Source: Puccinia triticina (lineage: Eukaryota > Basidiomycota > Pucciniomycetes > Pucciniales > Pucciniaceae). From it: a DNA stretch of 64,000 bases. The position numbers and the translations under genes were made by a program. Numbering within the stretch: the first letter of the stretch is position 1; each line of letters opens with the position of its first letter. Under the pieces are notes generated by a model. The model worked only from the letters and a program-made list of their open reading frames with translations, ran no database searches and was not told the DNA's origin. Positions 11,166-23,961 of this stretch are shown here, in pieces. The stretch is from positions 248,001 to 312,000 of the forward strand of contig NC_070565.1 of assembly GCF_026914185.1 (NCBI RefSeq). Direction: 5' to 3'.

Positions 11166-11808
11166 TTAATATTTTTTGTAATGGGGGAGGATGTCATTTC
11201 CAGAGTTGTGGACCGTGGGTACAACACCCTTTTTATGATGTAAAATTTTATAACAGGCTAACGCAACCACAAATATGTGGATTCAGTTGATGCAGTCTTC
11301 TCCGAAACAGCATCTGAAGGCATGATGGTCGCGGGGTTACAAGGGGCATTAGAACTTGAGATTCAATCCAACCAAAAAATGTACATCCAGTTCAACGAGG
11401 AAGCATCACAGGGTGAGATGAAGTCCGACCTGGGCCAGCTCCTCATGAAAATGTACTGAAGCACATGATATGTACATATGCTCATCTTGCTATCTAAATG
11501 ACTTGCACTTGTGCACGATTGTAGCACATCACATCAACTTGGTGGCTTGCATATTCTTTGGTCAGGTGGTGAGTCAAGATATGCACATGCAACTTTTGGG
11601 TGCCAAGTACGTAACTGTTTCCTCAAAACATTCATGAAAAAAGTAGATCTTGGTATCTGAGTAGCGATGATATAAAGCTTGCATCAACCAGCTTTCCCCA
11701 ACTTATGTATGAATGTGAATTTTTTCCTCGTGTCCCATCGAATATCTAGAAGACGTCTGAAATTACTCATCCCCAATCTACTCGAATTAAAACAAACAAA
11801 CTCGCAAC

Positions 11809-14800
11809 ATGCCTAAAACAACCAATCTTGTTTGCCATTGTGAATTCTATGGGTGCAACACCACGCAGCATGCAGAAGATGGCGGTGGAATTGTTCCTGG
11901 GAGGGTCTTGGGACGGAAAGACTATCAATTGCATCAGAAGAAAGCAACTATGCAACTCCAGAAGGAAGGGCCGAATCATCCGGAGGCACACCCAATGGGC
12001 TCTAATCCGATCCGGGTGAGTTGAATCACATCTGCTTTAAAAGCATAGTTAGATCTTGAGCTAATCCAAGTTTGACCCAGACTGGTCTGACTGCCTCCAC
12101 CTCTAATCCACTGGAAAACAACACGAGGAAGGCGCCACTTTTGGAGGAGCAGTTTTGCACACAGGTCATGATTCAGATGGCCCAATCTGTCTTAAAAGAC
12201 AAACTGAGCAAAGATGGGTCCACATCTTTCCTCGAGTCAGCAAGGCAGAACATCTCATTCTTGGCAGAGCTGTGGAGCACTGAGGAACGAATTATTGATG
12301 CTAAAGCAATGATCCAACAGATTCCCAAAACTAGAGATGCAGTTTTTCATCGACTTGGCCTTGTACCAGATCTGACAACACAAATATGTTGCCAAAAATG
12401 TTTTGCACTCTACCCTCTGATAAAAGGAGACAAAAATCCTCCGATCACATGCACCCAGTCCTTCTTTTCCCAATATCAGGGGTATTGTAAGTGGGCTAAG
12501 TTGCAAGAAATCGTACCCAGATGTGATCAAGCCCTCTTCAAACTTGATAAACAGCAAGCATCAAAACCAATTCGGACATACTCATACTTAACTCTCAAGT
12601 CATGGTTGAAACAGCGGCTTTCTCAGAATTCTTTCGAGACCTTGCTAGACTCCAGCCTTCCCAAAACTAGATGGGAACCACACCACAACATGGAAGATGT
12701 GTGGCATGGTCAAATCTGGCGCGAATTCCCCAACTCCGACGATGGAACTGGGATATTTACCCAGAATTCTGGAAATCTTGTGTTCAGCCTATATCTTGAC
12801 TGGTTCAATGCCGAAGGAACTTCAAATCTGGGGAAGCATAACTCTGTTGGAGCGATTGTCTTGATCTGCTTGAACCTTCCTCCAAATCAGCGCTACAAGC
12901 AGGAAAACATATTCCTTTTCGGAATTATCCCTGGGCCCAACGAACCCAGTCTAGACGAGGTGAACCATCTCTTACGACCGCTGGTGAATGAATTGAAAGA
13001 ATTTTGGAATGGAGTCTTCTTTGAATCCACTGCTTCTCATGCTCAAGGAAGAACTATACGGGCTGTGATGTTTCCCCCAATCGCAGATCTTCCTGCTCTC
13101 CGGAAGGTTGCTGGATTTGGAAGTCACGCCTCAATTAGGTTTTGCTCTTTTTGTATGTTGAGCAAGCATGAAATTGAGGAAACGGACACCACAAAGTTTA
13201 CCCGGCGGACGAATGAAGAGCACCAAAAACATGCAAAACTTTGGCTTCAACTAGAAAATGCGACTGAACGTAAGAAGTTTGTGAAGGAACATGGCGCAAG
13301 ATGGAGTGTGCTCAATGAGCTCCCATACTGGAGGCCAATAGAATTCTGCTCGATTGAATTGATGCATGCCTTGATTTTGGGTGACTTGAAAGATCACACA
13401 ATGCGCTTCATGTCATTGCCATCAGTCGCATCCAAGCTTAAGGATATTCAAGAGAAGGATGCGGAATGGCAGAATGACCAGTCATATACCGATACTCTGT
13501 TTGCAACAAATTGTGTCCCTAACTCCACCAACAAGGGCAAGCGGAAATTAGACGATATTGAAGAATCAAATCAAACCTCTGAAAAACCAAACAAGCGAGC
13601 CCGTGCAGCCAAAGCCAAGCAAACACCAGCCACAACAACGCTAGGTCTTGGTCAAAGCAGAACATGTAGTGATGCTGGTGCAACATCAGATGGGTCATCT
13701 GCCCATTCCTATAGCCTGCGGATGCGGAAGAAGGCGCTGTGTGACGCGAATGAGGAGGTAACCACCGATTCCGCAGATGAGAGTGGAAGTGATCACACTG
13801 CCACTCGTCCTCAACATAGAGCTCGCAGAGCTGCTGCATCACCAATTCCGGATTTCAACCAACCGAAACTCTTGCCAGAGGAGCTGGACATAGTACGGCG
13901 GACTATCTTGCATACAATTGTACCCTCTTGGATTGATAGGGTTCCACGCAACTTGGGATTGGCTACCCACGGATCTTTAAAAGCAGCAGAATGGCTGATA
14001 CTTTACAAGATCTACTATCCCATTGCCTTGATTCCTCTTTGGACCACAGCATACAAGGATTGCGCAACTGAGGAAAGCAAAATAAGGATATCCTCACTCC
14101 TAGAATCAACTACCTTGCTATCCAAAATTTCTCACTTCCTGCCCAAAGATCAAACTTCAAGATCTTGATGAGCTTGACAGTTTAATCTTGGATTATCGAA
14201 AGTGTCTTCAAAAAGGCTGGCCAGAAGCACCAAGCAAGCCAAATCTACATCTGACACAGCATTACTCTGAAGTTATCCGCCGATTTGGCCCACCTCAATC
14301 GACAGCAGCTTGGGCACAGGAAAGAGTTAATGGAATGTTGCAGAGGATGCCAACAAACCATCACATCGGTTAGTCTCATGCTTATTTGTGTGTAATTATT
14401 GCCATTGTGAGAATTTAATTACTGAGAAGGTGACATGTGTATTGTGCTTAGATGATATACCGAAGACATTGATGAAGGAATGGCATATCAACTCAACATT
14501 CCAGTTAGTTCTCAAAGACCACACTGCAAAACACAACCGCGGCTCGGAGGACAACAATAAGAAGAAATCTACTCAGTTGAACAGAACTCTGATGTCAAAA
14601 TGGAAGCGGGCGGTGGCTGGAAAGGAAGGTTCAAGGGGAAAGCTTGGTCAACATGCAGGTGTACCCCCACTTAACTCAACAGTTGATCTTGTTGAATACA
14701 TCAAACTCAACGGCAAGACATTCACAACTAAAGATCGGCATCCAGCAAATTCTTTGGTTGAGTTCTACCTAGGGAAGGACCAGCGATTCGGTGAAGTGGA

Positions 14801-15017
14801 GCAAATTTTCCAATCGGAACAAACAGCTGGGAAAACTTGGTTGATTGTGAAACCATTCAAGGAAGTGGGACGGGAGGAAGATCCATACAAGGATTACCCA
14901 GATCTCAACTGCCGCTTAGTGAAATCTGATCACGACCTGACTGAGGTAATTGACAGTGAAAGGGTCATTGGACATGTTGCAATTCTTCTAAATCCAATCT
15001 CAACATTTGGTTTTTGA
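11809..15017 (+). pseudogene. Tnp2/Plavaka-type (CACTA-like) transposase, one frameshift
   Basis: Exons 11809-12015, 12081-14368 and 14452-15017 close in phase if a single extra base near 14140-14165 is skipped, giving about 1,019 codons. The N-terminus (MPKTTNLVCHCEFYGC) is the Cys/His start usual in this family. The core has DWFNAEG, VGAIVLICLNLPPNQRYK, FGIIPGPNEPSLDEVNHLLR and ELMHALILGDLK, the order I know from basidiomycete Tnp2 (pfam02992) transposases of the Plavaka group. A basic NLS-like insert, KPNKRARAAKAKQ, lies between core and C-terminal part. The C-terminal part carries HYSEVIRRFGPP and ERVNGMLQRMPTNHHIG, also typical. The protein would cut and paste DNA with a DDE-type RNase H fold. 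The frameshift makes this copy probably non-functional. No CACTA ends flank the gene itself. Confidence 0.85.
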
Positions 15018-15512
15018 AATACAAACAATGAGTGCTGTGGGATTGGGGACAGCTGTAAGTCTCAACAACTACCATTAAAACGTGCTGGTCTATGTCTTTC
15101 TGATATTTTATTTGGGCTTTATTTACACATGAAGGGATGGGAAGGCCTATGCAACGATTTTTAGGCATAAAACAAAGGGGATCATTATTTATTTGTTAGC
15201 CACATGCTCCCTTTTTTTGAATTGCAACATCCGTATAACTGTATTTTCCTCCATTTGGAGAAACAAAGTGGAGCCTGCCTGAATTGCCCGGCAATTCCCC
15301 CCAAATTTGTGTTCTGCTTATAACTCCATCCAACATTGATTTTCACGTTTTCCTTAAACTATTCCATATCCTCAACCACCTCTTTTGCTTGATTTCACCA
15401 ACAACACCTTTGCATTGTATACTGCAACCCGTCTATCATCTGCTTTTTGCCCCATAAAAATCTACTAATTAGCTTCTTGAATCCAATCAGTCCCCATGCC
15501 TTCAGCACAAGG
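15018..15512. other. Intergenic, between transposase and ORF B
   Basis: AT-rich spacer of about 500 bp. It holds the transposase 3' flank and, from about 15330, a pyrimidine-rich stretch that could be the promoter or leader of ORF B. No gene seen. Confidence 0.3.
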
Positions 15513-17202
15513 ATGAACAGAGCATATCTGGGAATGGAAACCAGGGGAGATACATCTTCTTCTGTGGATCCAGATGAAAGTTGGATTTCGGCGGTCGTAG
15601 ATGGATTTCTTCCAAAAGCCCAATCAGTGGGAAACAGTTCTGCAATGGAAACCAGTCCTGATGGTGATTAGCTACTTTTTGCTGTATGTATTTTCTTGCT
15701 GAGAAATGTTTTGAATCTGTAGGAGCAATTCCTTCAACACAACTGAACCAGCCATCAGCTTTGCTTGAAAAGTCTCGACTAGAACCAAAGTTTGTGGTTG
15801 AAAATGCCCGGCGCGCGAGGGAGGAGGCGGAGGTTGATGAGGACCATAATCGAGCTGAAAAACGGATAAGAGGAATTGCGGGAAAACAGGCTCTGGAGGA
15901 ACATTGTGATAAGATCTCTCGGAGTATCCAAACCTTTGTCAAGTTTTTTCTTGGTCATCCAACTCAGCCTCATGATCACCCAGCTTCTCCAAACGCTGAA
16001 GAAATCAAGGCCCAATACTGGGTGGAAAGAAGGACGGCTGAAATCAAGAAGCAACTCAATCGATTACGCCTCACGTTGAAGGCTAAGACTCCGGCAGAGA
16101 TAGAATACTTTGTCTCTCAGGCAGAGAAAGAAATACAGAAGAACATCAAGTCGCCCCCCTTTACTCCTGCTCTCTCAAAAGGCCAACATAAGGGCCTAGC
16201 CATCAGCTCTCAAACCAAGGCCGATGTGGAGAGGACTCTTGCGTTGGCCGGTATCTCAAGACTCACTTTTGACTGGGATACCCATCTTGGTGCGTATTCG
16301 CCTTGGAACTCCACTGTACTGGTCGAGGTTTTGGCAACCAAATCTATTGAGTGGATCCGTCGATCAATGCCCTTAACCGATCAGCAGGCTTCACAGGCCC
16401 AAGCAATAATCCAACGATGGTTCCATACTAAATGCCGCGAAATTCGCGAGTCCAGAAACATAAGCGGTGACGATTACAAGAAATTGAAGGATCAAAAAGC
16501 CACGAGGGCACAATACCAACGATGGAGGAAGAAAGTCCGTACATCCTTTCTACTTCTCCTGTCTATCTGTAACTCATTCTGACAAAATATGTAAATATAT
16601 ATTTCCGTGTGTTAAAGATACGAGAGAACAGGTGCAAGATGCTTGGTCAAGTCCTAAAAGAGAATATGCTACTGGCGCACGTTGTTGAAAACAAGGACTG
16701 TGGCTCCGATATTGAAGATGGCGATCAGAACACGTTACCGTTAACCGTTTCCCCAAATTGGCGTAGCAGCCATCTCACATCCGTTGTTCACTGTCTCGAC
16801 AAAATGGTACAGGCACAGGCAGATCACCACAAGACTATTGCCACTAATCAGAAGATCTATGGCCGCTCCGCAACTCAAATCAAGAATTTCAAAGGCGTCA
16901 AGGGGGTCCCCAGAGATTTGCCGCGTGATTGCTATGCAGATGCTTGGTGGCAACTCCTGAGTCCTTTTGAGCAACAAACCATCTCCAAGGTCGAAAAAAT
17001 GGGGCTGCCAGAGATTACCAAGAATCTCCAAACATACTGTTTCACCACCGCCACATCTACTGGTCAACAATCCGCTTCTCAACTCCCAACTCGTAACAAC
17101 AACAAACGGAGGTTAGAAGATGAATCTGGAAATGTTGGTCCAAGTTTAGCTCCCGGAGAGGGTTCGGCCACGGCTGCCGGAGGGAGGATGAATGTTGATT
17201 AG
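15513..17202 (+). CDS. Rust transposon-associated ORF B (paralog of ORF A)
   Basis: Exons 15513-15663, 15723-16538 and 16625-17202 give 514 residues in phase, with no internal stop. The N-terminal region is acidic. A central segment is rich in charged helix (ARRAREEAEVDEDHNRAEKR and AEIKKQLNRLRLTLK). Then come LTFDWDTH, SPWNSTVL and IIQRWFHTKCREIRESR, which parallel ORF A. The C-terminus has GVPRDLPRDCY, W-rich and leucine-rich segments, then a basic and glycine-rich tail. The third intron boundary is the least certain. Position directly after the transposase, in the same orientation, suggests an accessory transposon protein, perhaps DNA-binding; this is inference. Unlike its neighbours it carries no premature stop. 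Confidence 0.6.
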
Positions 17203-17395
17203 CTTTATTTTATCATCTCACCCATTTCCATATCAATTTGCCTGTTGAAACGCTTATCATTGAGGGATGCTCCAGCTGCTGTGTTGTTTTCGAGATTACT
17301 TGGTAACTAAGTATTTTGTATCCATGGGGCCAGCTGTTTGTCACCTACACATGAAAAATATATACGGCATTGATTAATGCTGAGATGTCCCTCTC

Positions 17396-17537
17396 ATGTA
17401 CGCGCGTACATAGGGGGGGGGGTCATCCTGCCAGAAGCTATCATGATTTGAGATAACCTGATATATACTCAGTCAATTCGGTACAACTGCGGGACCGGAA
17501 GTGAGTCTGATGTCCACTCTAATGTACGCGCGTACAT
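17396..17537. repeat. Second pair of ATGTACGCGCGTACAT palindromes
   Basis: Perfect 16-bp palindromes at 17396-17411 and 17522-17537, start-to-start spacing 126 bp. The first is preceded by TCCCTCTC exactly as at 9947-9954. They lie between ORF B and ORF C. Confidence 0.8.
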
Positions 17538-18103
17538 GAGTTTGCACCAACTTCAGAAATCCTTGAAGTTCACTTGTGCATGGGACCTCACCTGACTTAT
17601 CCAAATGTCTCTGCCAGTTGCCCATAATCCTGTAATTAAGATCATTGCTCCAGATCTGGGCAGTTCCATGAATAATCTGAGTAACAGTCTAATGAAGTTA
17701 TTTGAACATTACAGCTGTCCTGATCACTTCATCATGCGCATGACTGTTGACTGCAAAACGTCTCCTACCAAAACCATGAATTGGCACATCACAAACTTTA
17801 CACATTACAGCCTGAGGAATCTATTGTCTAAGTCAAAACCATGCTTAGTCTGGTTTTGGTTATACCCAATAGATCCGTCAGCAAATCTAATCACAAAGGT
17901 GGATTGTGGGTGGACAAAGGCTGAGTGAAAAAATTTTACACAAGGGGATCATTCTGGAATGAAATCCTCAATATATAAGTGGCTCCTCCTCCTCTGCACT
18001 TTCACCTCATTCCTCCCCCATCATCGCATCATTTATTTTTGTGACCCCCCCACATCCTCAAAAACCATTGGCAAAATAACTACTGCTCTCAATTCATATT
18101 AAC

Positions 18104-20674
18104 ATGGCAGAGCCAGAGTCCAGAATTGCCCCTCAGCTTCCTCAGGAATCAACATCTCTGCAACAACCCCTCCCATCAGATGCTCCGACTCCACCACCAA
18201 GTAAGTCGATAGACTTATCCTCATGATCACCCCCCAGGCTGTTTCTCACTTTACCCATATCCCCCTAGGTCAGCAGGTGCTTGAAGCAAACTTTCCAGTC
18301 AAGATGTTACCAGCAACCACTTTTGAGGAGTTTGCAATTAGCAAAAGTGATCCCGGCGGCCCTCTTCCATTGAATCCTACCGAACCGATCCTCAATAATG
18401 AAATCCAGCAAATTACAGCGGAGGAATTTGGACAAACGATCCAAGCTGCTGAGCAAGCAGCCAAAGGGCTGAGAAATCTCAAGCTTCCCCGTAGTTGGAA
18501 ACACCTAGTTGATGTCCTCGCTAATTCCATTACCAGCACGAAACGCAGTGAGTTCAAGTTTTCCCAGATTGCCCTCCCCATCCGGATGTTGCCTTCTCTT
18601 TTGACTGAAGCTCTTGCAAAGCCTGGGAGGAAACAGGCGAGATTCCGGACGATGAAGCCATCAAAATTGAATCAATCAAACCAAGCTCCACATCACCTCG
18701 AACATCAACTGGAGCAACTTTGAGCAAGCCCCCCAAGAAACGAGCCAAAAAAGGTGCCTCTGGTCGGCCAGCCGACTTGTTGGAAAAGAATACCAAGACT
18801 CCAACAAACAGTAACGATTCCAATCCAGCAGCTCTCTCAAACAAATCAGACACATCTCAGCTTACCATCCCGAAACATGCCCCTACCGAGAATCCAAACA
18901 TTAACACCCCAATGGGTGCACAAGCAGCTCTTGCCACCATCAGAGACTTGGAACCGCACCACTCTCCGGATACCCCTGATAATGCTGTGCAGGCTTCACC
19001 AACTCTACCTGCCGACTCTCAAGTTGGACCTGTAGCTTGCGACTCAGTGGTTGGAAATCCAGAACATCATATCCCGCCCGAATCCTCTCCATCAGCTGCG
19101 ACTGAGACCAACAACGCGAAAGCTGGGGTCTCCAACACTAATCTAGCCGCTCCGGTGGAGCCACCTGCACACGGAACAACAACGGCCCCTCAACCATCCC
19201 CAACCAACCAAGTTCTGCAACCTTCCCAAAGTATCCCAGAAACCCATTCTGGTCAAGCAAATCCAACCCCAAGTGGCCCATCCAACCCAAACCCTTCCGA
19301 TCCCTCTTCTCAGCTTGTTGTTCGCCCGCTGACAATCCTCAAGTCTGTCAATGTGCGAATTAAAGTTGTTCATATTCACCAAGATTTCGAGGGATCCAAA
19401 CCATCTTGGCAAAGGTACCAAACCACCTGGGCTTCCCTCACGTCTCTGGTTCAATTTTGTGTACAGTCCATGCACGCTTCAACTCCTTCAAACCCTGAAT
19501 TCCAATTCCAACGCACGGCATGCTCATACGCATCATGGATTAAAACAATCAGCTCCCTGGGTAAGTGTTCTTTTCTTTTTTCTACATTTGTGTCTCCAAA
19601 CACAGCGTAACTAACTGTTAGGTTGTTTCTCCCATGTATCTAGCGGACAGCTTCTTGTCACCATCCACCAATGAACAGTGGTACTGTCCCGACATCATTG
19701 ATTTCCCCTTGCTTGCCACATTTGGAAACAAGGACAAATCCATCCTGCTGCAATCCTACATCTCTACTGCTGCAAAGACACCCCATCCCGAATCAACTCT
19801 AGTCCGGTTCCTTTATTGACTTGCGCACCCTACCAAAACCTCCATCTCAGAGTGGGCAAAGCTTGTTGCCGCTTCTGTGGAGATCATGGCCAATAGTCTG
19901 TACAAGCCACCCGTCCCCACAACCCAGCAGAGCAACAATCAAATCATTCAAGGCGTACAAGTACTTCAATACATCGAGGCCATCAAAAACCGCCCCTCCA
20001 GCTTTGAGTCTGCCGAAGAAAATCCTACCTCAGATGCTCCAGCCCCCCAGCAATCTCATTCTTTCGATGTTCTCCATGATTTCTTAAACCTCATTCTTGA
20101 TGTTCTCTCAGCATATGTCATCTTCCAAACTCATGCACTCAGCGAGCCCCCACAGAAAGAGGTGCACAAGAAAACCAATAAGCAGAACCGCGGTGCCACC
20201 CACAAATCATCTGATGCTCTCACTCAGACAAACCAAGAATCATCAGAATTGATCCAGCTTCGAGATGAATCAACTCGCAAACTACAGTCCTACCAGCGTT
20301 GTCAAAACTACCAGCCCTTGATATTTTTCCTCCTCGGTGGTGTTCGCGGTCTTTTTCTAGCATCCAAGAACCACCGCCACGCCGTTGTCTCTGATTGCAT
20401 GGAATTCACCCAGGTAATCTCAGTAATTAAACAACACTCAAGTTCAACTCATACGCCCGAAGAACCCATCTGGAAAAACCTCTCAGCATACATTGTTAAG
20501 ATATTCTCCCCTGTCTTCCGCCTGCCGAACAGAATCTCCCACATGGAAAAGACCCCAACCCGACATGAGATTGCTCAGGCCATTACTCTTGATTTTCTCA
20601 GTCATTGGGCAGAATGCCAGCCCACTTCACCTTTCCTTATTCCCCATGCTTCCCGTCATATAGAAGACAGTTGA
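18104..20674 (+). pseudogene. Rust transposon-associated ORF C, one internal TGA
   Basis: Exons 18104-18200, 18269-18547, 18622-19560 and 19644-20674 total 2,346 nt in phase (782 codons). The protein begins with a proline/glutamine-rich segment, then an acidic EEF/AEEFGQTIQAAEQAA helix. A basic KPPKKRAKKG patch and a long Pro/Ser/Asn-rich linker follow. The C-terminal half contains FPLLATFGNKD, LAHPTKTSISEWAKLVA, FLNLILDVLSAYVIFQTH, FLLGGVRGLFLASKNHRH and DFLSHWAE, an arrangement I recognise from rust proteins encoded beside transposases. An in-frame TGA at 19817-19819 falls directly before LAHPTKTS. Function is unknown. The arrangement suggests a disordered, DNA- or protein-tethering N-half and a folded helical C-half. 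Confidence 0.6.
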
Positions 20675-21415
20675 TTTTTTAAACTTGTACATATACATCA
20701 GTACATACGCTGAAGTTTATTGCTGTCTGGCCTCTTCTCACTCAAACTGTTCTTCTCGTCTTTTATTCCCTTTGTGATTTGGTCTTTTATATCTCAAATT
20801 CAGCTTCCCAGATACCAAGCCTGTACTAGTCAACTGTTGTTCCTAGCCACAATTGTTTATAAGTAATTCATCTTGCCCTGATGCGCTTAAGATTAAAAAT
20901 TGCCATCGTTCTGCTGATTTCTGAAATGAAGTCTCTCCAATGCTCTCCCTTACATCTGTTTGTGCGTTTTGCAAACCGTGGAATGTGTAACACTTCCAAA
21001 CACCAAGCAGATTCTTGCCTCAGACAATGGGTATTCATCAACAAAACCTCAGTGACCATAGTAGTCTTCCTTCCATGCATCACTTGCGGTTTCTAGTCAT
21101 TGGCGCATGGGATATCTTTTCATTTGATAACGGTTTTAATTCATTTCTCCTTTAGGACATAAGTTATATATATGTAGTAATCTTTGAGAAAAATCAAACT
21201 AAATGCCAATCGTCACGTTTGGCGGCGGTGAAATTTCTTGGTGGATTTTCTTCGTATAGTGCGGGGTGCCTTCCAATCCTTTGCTTCAATTTTGTATCTC
21301 TTTTTTGGATCACTCCTCAAGCCGTATCGAGTTACCTCTGATCGAGAAAGTTTCACTATACACTCAACCTAATATGATATACACCCAGACCACGAGTCAG
21401 TGCTTATTGTTAGAG
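20675..21415. other. Intergenic, no gene recognised
   Basis: About 740 bp between the 3' end of ORF C and the convergent minus-strand gene at 21416. It contains TATATATATG and pyrimidine-rich runs that may act as 3' processing signals. The small open frames have no protein character. Confidence 0.3.
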
Positions 21416-22066
21416 TCAATCTTGATTATATGGAGTATCACATACACCAACAGAAACAAATCCGTAGCGGACACTGGGAACTCGAGCTGCGTTGCCACTA
21501 AATCTAATACAATCTCCGTGTTTGAGGTCTTGAAAGTTTTTGAGCGCCTCGGAATTGAGTGAACACAAATTGATTCGACCTGAGTGGGACTGCGCAGGAA
21601 CAAGGTCAGCAATTTGATGGGGCACACTCAAGCAAATGTTCATGGGCATTTTAGAGAACTGCTATATTTAGTGTTCAGTATAGAGGTAAATCCCATACCT
21701 GCTTGATGGTATTATCCACAATTTCAAGATGAGAGACCCTCTCGTGAATCGGATGCCAGTGGACCTGCACAACTCGAGCCATACCAAAGACCTGGGCATT
21801 TTCGTATTGATATAGGTCGGGGAGTTCTCCATGGTGAATATACCAATTAAGGTTCTCTACAGTAATCGTTGGTTGGTTGGATACAGGACACAATGATAAT
21901 TTTCCACATAGGAAGATCTGGCTGAGAGTATTGTCGAAGATTGCAGGAATATCAGGATCATGAAATTTGAGCACAACATGATATTCTTGATACCCAGTGA
22001 ATGATGGGGGAAGATTAAATGATGCAATAGGGGTCCCAAGGTGTATTTCATCTCCAACTCATTGTA
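21416..22066 (-). CDS. Unknown protein, possibly OB-fold (5' incomplete)
   Basis: Exon 1 runs down to 21699 and exon 2 from 21658 to the stop at 21416, joined in phase by a GTATGG..TAGCAG intron. The reading frame is open from about 22066, where an AG acceptor is likely; no ATG is visible. Features: VGDEIHLGTPIASFNLPP, then FHDPDIPAIFDNTLSQIFLC, VFGMARVVQVHWHP, and in exon 2 CLSVPHQIADLVPAQ and LKHGDCIRFSGNAARVP. The alternating strand-like segments and the phrase HGDCIRFSG resemble OB-fold DNA-binding modules of rust transposons. It is paired with the gene at 23077-23961. Assignment is tentative. Confidence 0.45.
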
Positions 22067-23076
22067 TACTACGTGTATTTGCAAGAAGTAAATTGGCAGC
22101 AATCTCAATCATTATGATTGTCTAATAGTTTGGAAATACGGCAGGCTGAGTTATGACTGGCAATCAAGGAATTCTAGGGAGGGGTGGGACAAGAAGAGGC
22201 ACCTAGCATTCAATCCCGCCTTTTAATGGCGATACTCATCTATCCCAAAGTGTTGGAGGGCAAGCAACTTTTGTTTTGGCCTTCCACCCACAAAGGCAAA
22301 TGACTTGTTCCCTTTCCTTTCCTGCATTATCTCATCTCAGGAATAAAGGATTTTATGTATCAATTTTGAAATGTACAAGTCAATGTGCCTCTTTGTTCTA
22401 CTGTGTTAATTGGTGCAATTTGAAAATTGCTACAAAGTGTGTTCTCCACAGTAGGCATTTTGGTTTGGATTTGTTTGTCTTTATGTGTAAGATATCCTTT
22501 GTCAGGCCTTCCTGTTAACCGTTTTATTTGGATAATACATAACATATTTGTGTGATTAACCTTTGTGATAGTTTCTTGCATACGTACAATGCAGTGTTGA
22601 CTGCCATGTACGCGCGTACATGATTGTGACCCATTTCACGAAATCCCTTCCACCACCAAAATATCCATGTGCACGACGGACTGCAAAGTCTATTTCTACA
22701 ATGTGTAATACATAAAAACAACAATACCACCACCCATGCCCCCAAGGTCTTCTCCACCCAATTACCCAAAGGCTAACGTAACAAGAAAACTCTTTCTTGG
22801 AACCTCACAAGGGAATCCTCAATTTGGAAGTTCCATCATAGAAATCTGCCTCATTTTCTGACGAGGACTTCATTCCTCTTGTGTAAAGCATGTTTTCTGG
22901 CAAGGAAAACTGGACAACATTGTAAATGGTAACTTACTGCTTGTAATCCAATTGTCCTCAAATGAGAAAATGTTTGCAGATAAAAAATTCCCCAGCATAC
23001 CAGGCAAGACAAGAAAACTTGTAATTGAGTAACATCTGCATAACAACCAATGGCAACCAGCACAAATTGAATCTTC
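22067..23076. other. Intergenic with one palindrome
   Basis: About 1 kb without a gene between the two minus-strand genes. The only structured feature is the CATGTACGCGCGTACATG palindrome at 22605-22622. The rest is AT-rich. Confidence 0.3.
22605..22622. repeat. CATGTACGCGCGTACATG palindrome
   Basis: Perfect 18-bp palindrome, flanked by GTTGACTGC on the left and ATTGTGACCC on the right. A member of the family described at 9955. Confidence 0.8.
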
Positions 23077-23961
23077 TTAGTAGCGGTTGTGTGAGTCTAA
23101 TCTAAAACGCCAATTTGGTCTCTCCCGGAGGTTGTGATTATGCCCTGTATTCCTGGGTAGTTCGTTTATATCAAAGACCTGTTGGAAGATTACTGCAGTT
23201 AGTTTCCGGAGGGCTCAATCAAAATCTCTCATGATTCCCGCTCAGCTAGCCTTAAATTTTACACACACCTGGATAGTTAATAAGCTGGTACAATCCCCTG
23301 GAACAATTGATCCCTTCATCTCGATCTGATCTCCCACCCTGAACCTGGCCAGGTTAAGGTTATTCAGTTGTGGATCACCTACCAGACGCATTGGCGTGGG
23401 CTGATTGGCCATGAAATATGCAAAAGGATCAACAGTTGGTTTCCCGCACACATAGCTTAGAGTAGGGAAATGACAAACATTCAATTCGCTGGCATCTACA
23501 GCAATCAGAAATCCATGATCTGATTCGTTCCCACCGGGCAAAAAGTCACTTGTGATTGCCACTCTGCCCCCCACATGCATTCTCTCCGTTGCATCCGGTT
23601 CCCCCAGGTGGATACATAGCAATCCAGAATGCGGAATCCAATTGCCGTTGTTGGATGTAATAGTTGGTAATGGTATATTTTGTGTAAGGATCAGAGTTCC
23701 TGAAAGCAGAATTTGTGTGGTGGATGGCAGAATAACTTCTGGTCTGGGTGTATTACAGAGATTTATATTATAACGTCTCATTTGTTGTGGGTAAATTCTA
23801 GCTTGGGAGTTACGTGAGAAGATGACACTATTAAAACTAATCATATCACCATGACTGCTTCGTGGGGTATTTGTGTCTAAGAAGCAATTTGCAAAAGTTT
23901 TCATCATTGTGTGTATAATTTGTTGTAGGTGAATATCAGGAAACAAAGGACTGGCTGGCAA
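23077..23961 (-). CDS. Unknown protein, possibly OB-fold, paralog-like to 21416-22066
   Basis: Exon 23961-23269 and exon 23178-23077 join in phase through a GTGTGT..CAACAG intron to give at least 265 codons with a stop at 23077. The frame stays open slightly upstream of 23961, so a further 5' exon is likely. Seen in order: a region with SFNSVIFSRNSQARIYPQQ, a strand-rich segment VILPSTTQILLSGTLILTQN, HVGGRVAITSDFLPGG, and FRVGDQIEMKGSIVPGD. The last phrase resembles VGDEIHLG and HGDCIRFSG of the neighbouring gene. I read both as single-strand or double-strand DNA-binding OB-like proteins carried by the element, at low certainty. Confidence 0.5.

Noticed and set aside
11277..11459. 60-residue plus-strand frame upstream of the transposase
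   Set aside because: Protein-like composition but isolated, no homology recognised, and separated from the transposase by 350 bp; might be antisense to an intron of the minus-strand gene.
11700..15100. Search for CACTA-type inverted ends immediately around the Tnp2 gene
   Set aside because: No CACTA or CACTG inverted pair was visible near the gene, so I did not call a separate 3-4 kb CACTA element.
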